Shown here: positions 56,572-64,000 of the stretch, piece by piece
How positions within the stretch are numbered: the first letter of the stretch is position 1
Layout of the letters: each line of letters opens with the position of its first letter
DNA from: Roridomyces roridus
Taxonomy: Eukaryota; Basidiomycota; Agaricomycetes; Agaricales; Mycenaceae
Direction: 5' to 3'
DNA length: 64,000 bases
NCBI GenBank assembly: GCA_029378245.1
Contig: JARKIF010000014.1
Location: 248,001 to 312,000, forward strand
Notes under the pieces: model-generated
Told to the model about the DNA's origin: nothing
Database searches by the model: none
The model's input: the letters and a program-made list of their open reading frames with translations, nothing else
Program-made: the position numbers and the translations under genes

Positions 56572-57316
56572 TGTGAGGACGCAAAGGATGCAGCCTCTGT
56601 GATTTTTATTTGACTCCGGAGTCGGAGCCCCTGGGTGAGTGAGACCAGATCGTAGTCAGCAATCTGGGTGCTTACTTGCGTTATCCAGTCATGCCGCCGG
56701 GGCAGCTTACTCCTCGTTACTTTGCTCGGCGGTGGGTCCACAAAGCATCCAGTTTAAAGGTTGTTGGACTCGTTGACGCAACTGTGGATCAAATTCAACT
56801 CGCCAATCTCTGTACTAGATTATCTGTGCGGCATGCCCATCTGTCTGCTGCTGCTCGTTATTCAAATTGTTCACGAGGATTCCTCATTCAATCTGCTCAA
56901 CTTCGCCTTCAGGCCGCCTTGACGAAAAATTCGGCCATGCGTCCTGGACGGACGTAGGCCTACTCTAATCTACTTGTTACTTCACAGGAACACAAAGTAT
57001 CGAGTCTAAATCATCTAAAGGTTGTTAGACTCCAAACCGTGGATCCTCTCGTACTCTGATTGTGGCTGGTCTATCCAAAATCGTTGAAAAAACACGGCCG
57101 CCAGCATGTCCATGGACCACTTGTTCAATGGACGTCGTTTTTTTGCCAATAATCAAGTCCGTTACGACACGTGTTTCCGCCAGGGAACTTGCCTTGCCAC
57201 TCTCACCTAAGAAGCGTTACCACGACCCAAAGTATGATTGAGAGGGCTAGTATCAACAGTTGAAAAGCGGGGCCTGGGACATTTTTTTCTCCTCACCTCA
57301 CTTGCAGTTTCCCTTC
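56572..57316. other. intergenic region, no gene
   Basis: About 745 bp between the divergent RIB3 and desaturase genes. One frame (56676-56957) has no family resemblance. An imperfect repeated block TAAAGGTTGTT-GACTC...GTGGATC occurs at 56755-56790 and 57019-57047. Confidence 0.45.
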
Positions 57317-59083
57317 ATGCATTCTTTTTTCCGCGACAGTCCCGAATTCGAGCAGAGGAAGAGGAGACCCTACTCTCCTCCCAAGGTCGGTCTTGAACCA
57401 ACGCCGCAATACCGTTCTCAAAACCGTCGCAGGTCACCCTGGCCCAAGTCCGCTCGGCGATTCCCAAACATCTGTTCGAAAAGAATACCGCCAAGGGTTG
57501 TTTCTACGTCGCCAGAGACATAGTCTGTGCGGTCGTCGTCTACAAGCTGGGTTGGGCGATCGACCCATTTGCCTCCACCTTCGGGATTGTCAGCGTCGCC
57601 GTTAAATGGTTCCTCTGGGTTGTCTACTGGTATGCGCAGGGTATCATCCTCACAGGTTGGTGGTGTATGGCGCACGAAGTAGGCCGTCTCCTTCTTTTCC
57701 TTCAAGCTTGGCTCATACTGGGATAGGCCGGCCACGGTACTCTATCCAACCAGAACTGGATCAACCATGTCGTCGGGTTTCTTATGCACACTTTCCTTCT
57801 CACCCCATTCTACGCCTGGAGGGTATCTCATCACGCTCACCACAAAGCGACCATGTCCGTTGAGCGTGATGAAAACTACGTTCGTGAGTGGGTTTTTATT
57901 CCGAACTCACGCGCGTCATTCATATTTACAGCTCGCACCCGCAAAGACTGCGGTCTTCCCGATGAACTTGCAGCCAAACTATCCGACTACCACGAGATAT
58001 TCGAAGACGCGCCAATCTACACCCTCCTTCGGATCGCCGTTATGCAGGTTTTCGGATGGCCGATGTATCTCTTCACGAATGCCATGGGATCTCCACGGCA
58101 CCCGCCGTATACGAACGTAGGTCCACCCGTCCGACATATGAACGCACCCCTGATCTACTCGAGTAGCATTTCTTACCGTGGTCGTCGATCTTCAAACCCC
58201 AGCATTGCAACTACATCCTGATCTCCGACGCCGCTATCGGAGCCATGGGATACGTTCTTTATCTGTGGACTTGCCAAGTGGGCTTTGCCTATTTCGTCAA
58301 ATTGTACTTGATTCCATTCCTGGTATGGGTGCACCTCTATACTTTGTACTCCAGTCTAACACCCACCCATAGTGTGTGAATCACTGGATCGTCATGCTGA
58401 CCTACCTCCACCACTGCGATCCGACTGTTCCGTATTTCAGAAGGAAACAGTGGTCGTTCCTTCGGGGCGCGAGTTCCACTGTCGATCGTCCCTTCTTGGG
58501 TGCGCTTGATTCCACGCTTTCTGTCCACTACACGTACTTATAAGGGCAATTAGGCTGGGCGGGCAGATTCTTCCTGCACAATGTCTCGCATGACCATCTC
58601 TCCCACCACTTGTTTTCCTCGATCCCATTTTGTCAGTGGAGCAGCTGAATATCGACGCAATGTTCATTGGGCACAGATAACCAACCTCTTGTTACGGAGC
58701 ATATCAAAAAAGTCTTGAAGGAAAACTACAACTACGATTCCACTGTGCGTCCAGCAGTCACTACTAAACTCTAACTGAGTTTTGTCCAGAACTCCTTCCG
58801 CGCACTCTATCGCACCTTTACCGAATGCTGTTTCATTGAAGACGATGGTGACATTGTCTTTTACAAGAACAAGAACGGGAAAACAGCCCGTGTACTGGCA
58901 GACGACGCTCTCGACGCTCCAGTGGGTATCTGCTATCTGCTCGCCGGTACATGCTCTCTGATCCATCGTACAGTCGCTTCACTAGCGTTCAACAACGGAT
59001 TCAGCTTCGTCAACTCCCACGATTTAGCGACAGCACCCTCGACGGTTGGAGGATACATCGTTAGAGCTGCAATGGAAAGATAG
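57317..59083 (+). CDS. delta-12 fatty acid (oleate) desaturase
   Basis: Membrane di-iron desaturase making linoleate from oleate in the ER. The N-terminus [20 protein letters not shown] precedes [13 protein letters not shown]. The three histidine boxes are present: HEAGHG (joined across an intron), HHAHH in [13 protein letters not shown], and HLSHH in [17 protein letters not shown]. At least six introns fit; the exon after SSIPF ends with a phase-1 join to YNQPLVTEH. The C-terminus is uncertain: the frame stays open past [13 protein letters not shown] to 59083, overlapping the last coding exon of the convergent geranylgeranyltransferase gene; an extra intron may end it earlier, near 58925. 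The ATG at 57317 is the first with a usable frame; a 5' exon could exist upstream. Confidence 0.88.
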
Positions 59084-60319
59084 GTGTGGTATGGATCTAG
59101 TTAGGGGCTTTTGTTCAGTATCCGAATCAACGAGTAAAATTTGATTCTGACCTGGGTCTTCGTCGGGAGCTTTAGCAATTCCACCGTATTTGTACTGACA
59201 ACTGGCCAGGAATGTTGCATGCAATTCGGCGTCTACCAACTCCGAGGCACCCAAAATCTCAAGATGGCAAAATGTCAGGGTCCTCCTCAAACTCGGTGGC
59301 GGTTATGAGGACTAACCTGGAGAGCGGCGCCACACCAGAAGCTATAACAAGCATCTGCTGTCTTGCCCGTCCGTCCGCAAAAGCCGCCGGTCTCGTTCTG
59401 ATTGTGGATAAGCCACTGAATGGAATTATTCCGCTCCGTGGTCGTCAAAGGCGGGGCACCGTCTGGGGATGGTGCGAGATGCAGAGAAGCGAGGGCAATA
59501 TATGTAGGCCCGCCAGAGGCTTCGCAGAAGGGGGCCTGGCCATAGCCGCCTTCGTATGTGCGACAAGACCTGATGAACTGCAATGCTCGTGCTACGTCGA
59601 CTCCGGACCAGTCCCCAAGCATGTCACAGATGGAAAAGGCACAATATAACGTGCGAAGGTCTATATCTCCCTGTCCAGGAACGATGGAAAAACTGGAACA
59701 CGGTCAACGCGTGGGTTTTTTTAGAGAGAGGGGCAACTCACCTTCCGTTCTCTCGTTGACAAGCACGAATAAATTTGACGAGGCCGGCACGATTCAGCTG
59801 CGAAAAGTCGTCTTGAAGTATTGCGAGTGTTAACAAGGCGGTGTAAGTCATGACAAGATGCGGTCCATTGTAGTTGGTGTACGGTTCCTGCTAGCAATTA
59901 GGATTGTATAATAATGCGTCGATGGATGATATAATGACAGGCTCTTTGGATTTGGGCGTTGCAAAAGGGCTAGGTCTGAATCCCGTTCCATCGGGGCCGT
60001 CTAGAGATGCTCTTGAGACTCAGGAGGCAAAAGAGTGGTGGAATGTTAACGACGTGTCTGTTGTTCCCAGATCCATTCTCGCCACGACGCACGGTCCACT
60101 TCGGATGTTTTGGATTGCAGTAGGCCGAGGAGGTCGAGTGCGCCGATGCAGTAGAACCCGATGGCGAGTCTGAAGCGTCCAGATGAGAAGGTATATACTT
60201 GGAGCAGTATGAAAGGGGGCGTGCCGGGAGGAATCGAGCTCGACTTGCGAGGCAGGGAGCCCGGAGAGGCACCTGTTTACGTGCCCAGCATGGCCTGTGC
60301 TTGCAAACTTTGGAATCAT
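58933..60319 (-). CDS. geranylgeranyltransferase type I beta subunit
   Basis: The catalytic beta subunit that attaches geranylgeranyl groups to CaaX proteins such as Rho GTPases; it pairs with the alpha subunit Ram2. Pieces: HVNRCLSGLPASQVE, LAIGFYCIGALDLLGL, YTNYNGPHLVMTYTALL, CRTYEGGYGQAPFCEASGG (the GGY-Q-P repeat with zinc-site environment), NETGGFCGRTGKTADACYSF and YKYGGIAKAPDEDPDPYHTY. The gene ends [10 protein letters not shown]. Several introns are required; the first (60224-60170) starts GC and is the only one that joins ELDSSR to LAIGFYC in frame. The ATG at 60319 is the first in frame. Its C-terminal coding exon lies opposite the end of the desaturase frame. Confidence 0.87.
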
Positions 60320-61574
60320 GAAATAGTGATGGTATCAGATAAGGAAGAGATCATGTTGATGTACAAAAGTCAGGTCAAGAATATTCAATTTCCTGGGTCC
60401 AACAACGCCACCATCCCTGCCGTCTGCTCGTTGCCTGGGAGTCCATGGCGTACGATTTCGACGCACATCTTGGCCTCCGAGCACCCCATATCTCCGCAAT
60501 TGAACAGCCATCTGCAATTTTCTCAAGCCCGACGGATGTGTGGCGTCGGTCTGCCGTAGGTGGGGGATGACGCGACGCGGCGGTTGCGGGCTTCCCTTCG
60601 GTAAACTTAATAGACTCTTGGCGTCGCCAACGAACTAGAATTTACTCTAAAGGAATCAATCTTCGCACCGCCCGCCAGTGAGAAAAATTTCAGAAGAGTT
60701 GGTCGTCGGACTGGCGGATGGCATCCTTTCCGAGGCTATGTCTTGAGGAGATATCTTGAACGCTCGAGATACTTGCCCAGACAGTCGACGTGAGTACCGT
60801 GTGGTCGCGATATTTATCTCGGTGGGTCTCGTCTCAGAGAGAGGTGGGATCCGTAACACGGTCGGACCATGGAGCGGAGAATGAAGATGCCGTCCTGGAG
60901 CAGGCAGGGTCATCAGATTCACCGTTTAAACGCTCAACGTTCGGCCAGGTTCGGCCTCAAAGACAAAAGAATAAGGCGGCGGCCGAGACGCGATGCTCCT
61001 CTTTTGGACCAAAGCTGTGGATGGCAGTTGCGGCCACTCACGGACACGACACGCCACGATTTTTTTTCTTTCTTGGTGAAACAATTGAGAAATGAGCTGA
61101 TAATTTGTTTGGTAACAGTGACGTCGAGCGCCGTGCTCTATGCACGAGATAGTTCAAAGGGGAACGCAGGCGTTTAAGCAGGATGCCCAGATGGCGGGTA
61201 TATGTCGCCGCTAGCATTGGCAGACGGAATGAGGCTGGTTATACACGTGCGAGCGCGCAGGCACGAGGACAAGAACAAGACAAATTGCGGTGAACTTGAA
61301 GACAAAAGAGCCTCTTCATTTTTTGTGGAGTCCTTGACGTACTAGTCCCCCGTGGTTGCCATCGAGCAGTAGCACTACTAGGTGCCGACTTTGTGGGTGC
61401 CTCGGGGTGTTGCTAAGAAGGCAGCCCGAACCGAAGACCCCTTGAAACGAGAAGAATGGCGGGCTCGAAAAGGCAGCAGGTAAATTAAGACCGTGAGAGA
61501 GTGCCGGCAGATCCGAGTTGAAACGCGTACATAAGGCAAACGCTTTCTGTCTTCACGCCTCTTCTTCCCGCAAT
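60320..61574. other. intergenic region, no gene
   Basis: About 1.25 kb between divergent genes. Short frames at 60790-61177 have low complexity and no family match. Probably the promoter and 5' leader of the gene at 61575. Confidence 0.45.
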
Positions 61575-62555
61575 ATGTTCGACAACCAGTACAGCGCTTT
61601 CTTCACGTCTGGCCTATTGTCGCCGCCCACGTCTCCCCCGGCCTCCCTTCGCTCCTCCCAGTCTAGCTGGATCCTCGGTCCTCGCAGAGGGTCTCTGCCC
61701 ACCGACTCTCCGTCTTTGTCCACGACTGACGATGCATCCATGTTCTATTTCACTCTCCAACCCAAACGCGACAAGGACGAGTTTCGCTCGTTTCTCTCCC
61801 TCGATCTCGCAGAGTCCCAATCTTTGCGGTCTCGCAGTGTTAGACGGGCACCCTCTTCCGCAGTAGATCTGTATGTTCCTCTTGTTTCTTTGTCTTTCAT
61901 AGCTCATGCAAACCGTAGCAGCCCGGTTCCCGACTCTCCCTCCGTTATCCCACAGTCTCCGTTTGGCTCCCGCTACTCACCATCGACCTCGTCGCGGCCA
62001 CTCCCCTCCGCCAAACCAGTTCCTGCGTCGCCTCTGCCCAGCGTGCCGGGCTTCTTCACGCCCCCATTGACGCCTGCTGCCGAATTGCCTCCTTCGCAGG
62101 CTCGGCCGATGCGGAAGCCCTCGATTGCCTCTCAGGCCACCCGTGCATCGGCAACGACATCGACAGTCTCCACACGCTATCGGCGCAAGCGCAGGAGCAA
62201 GGCACTGGCCTGTCTCGAGGGCCGTCGTCCCGCGGTTCCGACTGGCAACTTCATGAGTCTCAGCGAAGACGAGGAGGAGGAAGAGGACGTACCCGAGTCT
62301 CCCCGTCGACCCGTGTCGGCGGATGATCTGAGTGACGATCAGCTCATCATGCTCATCGCCCGTCTCGAGGACGGTGATATTGATTCCGCGCCTCAGACTT
62401 CCACCCGCTCGTCGTGGGCCAGCAGCACGCGGTCTTGGGAGCGTCGCCGTCGGGGCAAGAAGCCATCGGGTGTGCTCAAAAGTTTCATGGACTTCCACAA
62501 CGACGAGGACACCTCGCGATTCCCCTGGCGCAGCTTCATAGAAATCGCCACCTAG
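61575..62555 (+). CDS. hypothetical Ser/Pro-rich protein
   Basis: Not recognised. The frame from the ATG at 61575 (MFDNQYSAFFTSGLLSPP) is open for 326 residues. A 48-nt stretch at 61871-61918 begins GTATGT and ends CGTAG without breaking the frame and may be an intron. Most of the protein is Ser/Pro-rich with SP sites, an Arg/Lys patch RYRRKRRSKA, an acidic run, and a more regular end with LSDDQLIMLIARLEDGDI and FMDFHNDEDTSRFPW that looks conserved. No signal peptide, membrane span or catalytic motif is visible. Possibly a regulatory protein; that is a guess from composition. Confidence 0.62.
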   Translation: MFDNQYSAFFTSGLLSPPTSPPASLRSSQSSWILGPRRGSLPTDSPSLSTTDDASMFYFTLQPKRDKDEFRSFLSLDLAESQSLRSRSVRRAPSSAVDLYVPLVSLSFIAHANRSSPVPDSPSVIPQSPFGSRYSPSTSSRPLPSAKPVPASPLPSVPGFFTPPLTPAAELPPSQARPMRKPSIASQATRASATTSTVSTRYRRKRRSKALACLEGRRPAVPTGNFMSLSEDEEEEEDVPESPRRPVSADDLSDDQLIMLIARLEDGDIDSAPQTSTRSSWASSTRSWERRRRGKKPSGVLKSFMDFHNDEDTSRFPWRSFIEIAT

Positions 62556-63283
62556 ATTTCCACTCTCGCGTCTGCCACCTACTACACCGACACTTGCCTC
62601 GATCCGCTCGAATTGCGTGCCCGATCGTGTGCTACACTGCAGCACGGCTATCCCCACGCGTGGCCAGCCCAAAAGAACGTCTTGTTGTAACATTATAATG
62701 CTCCATTATACGTTCCATTTTAGTGCGTTGACCCTCCCCGTTACCTAGTATCACGATGCTCGACGTCTCGACGACCTACGATCTCCCATCCACCCATTCA
62801 TCATTCACTGCAATTCACCACCCGTGTATTTTTTACCCTTCTTTTTTTGGGCTTCGGTTGCTGTACATTTTTTGGCTGTACTTTCTACCCTGTGATACAA
62901 CCATAATACGCCCCTCCTCCTCAGTAGACCACACATACAGTCCGTAATGCGAAATAAAAATACCATGCTCCTTTGAACGATTGCGAGAGCCAAACAAATG
63001 TGCCTGTGCATACAATCTCTTTGCGCGACAACCGCGATCTGCAGCTCACACCCACACGCCGCAGGGCCATGAATCGTAGCCCTCTGCGCCGCATCGCATG
63101 CACACTCGGATTGGGTTAGATGCATGTCCGGGAGGTCGGACCTCAAAGTTACGGCGTGCTGATGTGGCAGTGTCTGACTTTGGCTGTCTTTGGCTCTGTT
63201 GCTCAAGACGCGTCGCGTCCGTGGGAGAGTCGCAGTAAACAGCTGACCGTGCTGGTCGTCCGACCGCTTTACTTCCTGCACTC
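62556..63283. other. intergenic region, no gene
   Basis: About 730 bp with only short frames, presumably the 3' untranslated region of the preceding gene and the promoter of the next. AT-rich poly-pyrimidine runs occur at about 62830-62890. Confidence 0.5.
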
Positions 63284-64000
63284 ATGTACACAGACACATC
63301 TTCGCCGCCATCCTCGCCCACAGCGTACAATGACTCCTCGCCTCCGTCCTCCCCAGGTCCAGATCTCAACGATTCGGATGTTCAGCCTGAGGAAGGGTCT
63401 TCTACGACGCAGCAGCCATCTCACGCGTCTCCTCCCCTCCACCTTCTAGCAGCATCCGCCAAGAGCTACGAATGGAAGCCCCCAGACTATGAAAAGGGCG
63501 GGAAGAAGAAGAATCGGCGTAACCAGTCGCCGTCTTCGCCGACTAGGACGCGTATGAAGAAGCGGAGGATTGAACCAGGGTCATCGATGGAGACTGTCGT
63601 GGCGTCACCTATTTCATTCAAGGAGCCGGATAGGGAGACACGTATATGGGATCAAGCCAGTAACGAGATGGTCGACAATGCAAATGGCAACATTTGCCTC
63701 GAGCAAGTCGCTTCACTTTTTTGTCTGGTTTTCAAACTAACGCCAAGTACAAGTGATCGAGGGCTTTCGAGGATACCCAAAGAATTTGCGACCGAGTTGA
63801 GCCGGCTGTGTGTGCTGGATGTCCCGCTGACCCTCGGAACGTCGATGCGTTTCCACGTCGCCCGTCTCAGCGCCAGTTTAGTCGCTCGACCACCGCTCCT
63901 GCGATCCTGGGTTCAGGGTTGGGTGTCTCCCGGCAAGAAATCCTGCTCTACCTTGGATGTAATCAGATCTCCAAGATACCGCATGAATTGCTGTGTGTCG
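63284..64000 (+). CDS. leucine-rich-repeat protein, N-terminal part (runs off window)
   Basis: The ATG at 63284 opens a frame with a disordered Ser/Pro N-terminus, a basic patch KKKNRRNQSPSS followed by RTRMKKRRIE (nuclear-signal-like), then WDQASNEMVDNANGNICLE. After an intron near 63705-63753 the frame gives RGLSRIPKEFATELSRL, a leucine-rich repeat, and in the last exon LGVSRQEILLYLGCNQISKI, another one. Such proteins are fungal LRR scaffolds of unknown role. The gene is incomplete; its 3' part is outside the window and the splice sites between 63754 and 63860 are not settled. Confidence 0.65.
   Translation, partial: MYTDTSSPPSSPTAYNDSSPPSSPGPDLNDSDVQPEEGSSTTQQPSHASPPLHLLAASAKSYEWKPPDYEKGGKKKNRRNQSPSSPTRTRMKKRRIEPGSSMETVVASPISFKEPDRETRIWDQASNEMVDNANGNICLEQVASLFCLVFKLTPSTSDRGLSRIPKEFATELSRLCVLDVPLTLGTSMRFHVARLSASLVARPPLLRSWVQGWVSPGKKSCSTLDVIRSPRYRMNCCVS

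Noticed and set aside
57030..57060. Short resemblance to the rRNA sarcin-ricin loop on the minus strand (AGTACGAGAGGA)
   Set aside because: Only a dozen bases match and the surrounding sequence does not follow rRNA; probably chance.

Overview
The window is nuclear DNA of a filamentous basidiomycete, most likely a mushroom-forming agaricomycete. Genes are packed 40-300 bp apart and most are cut by introns of about 45-60 nt. Product families are typical of fungi: a Con7-type zinc finger, DSC ligase Tul1, Rib3, an oleate desaturase and an F-BAR RhoGAP. No bacterial operon, transposase, CRISPR array or tRNA was recognised. Gene models were assembled by eye from the reading frames, GT-AG (sometimes GC-AG) splice sites and family motifs; exon borders are predictions.

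Layout. 0.8-4.2 kb: a RING ligase (-) and a Con7-like zinc-finger regulator (+). 4.2-7.8 kb: no gene seen. 7.8-14.9 kb: an ELMO/CED-12 protein (-), an unknown disordered protein (+) and methylenetetrahydrofolate reductase (+). 15-19.4 kb: a 120-bp tandem repeat, a head-to-head pair of paralogous DUF676 lipases, and a broken copy of the 5' end of the Con7-like gene. 19.4-25.7 kb: an unknown protein, an F-box protein, a mitochondrial-type rhomboid protease and a Sir2-class sirtuin.

25.8-41.0 kb is the most striking part: two 3,895-bp inverted arms (25783-29677 and 37150-41044), nearly identical, separated by 7.5 kb. Each arm holds a U2 snRNA gene, a methyltransferase, a divergent histone H3/H4 pair and an F-box gene. 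The spacer carries nucleoporin Nup85 and an F-BAR RhoGAP. I found two base differences inside coding sequence; one changes the penultimate Arg of histone H3 to Cys in the right copy. Just beyond the right arm lie a rhomboid paralog that has lost its catalytic Ser, a METTL21/Rkm5-like methyltransferase, and a divergent H3 variant that looks like the centromeric CENP-A, so core H3, core H4 and a candidate CenH3 sit within about 17 kb.

44.7-64 kb: a GPI-anchored-type aspartic protease, Tul1/Dsc1 E3 ligase, a NADAR-domain protein with unusual cysteine motifs, a NIMA/NEK kinase, phosphatidylserine decarboxylase, Rib3, a delta-12 desaturase, geranylgeranyltransferase-I beta, an unknown Ser/Pro-rich protein, and the start of an LRR protein running off the end. 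The genes do not form one pathway; the recurring themes are inverted duplication, very small exons and GC-AG introns.
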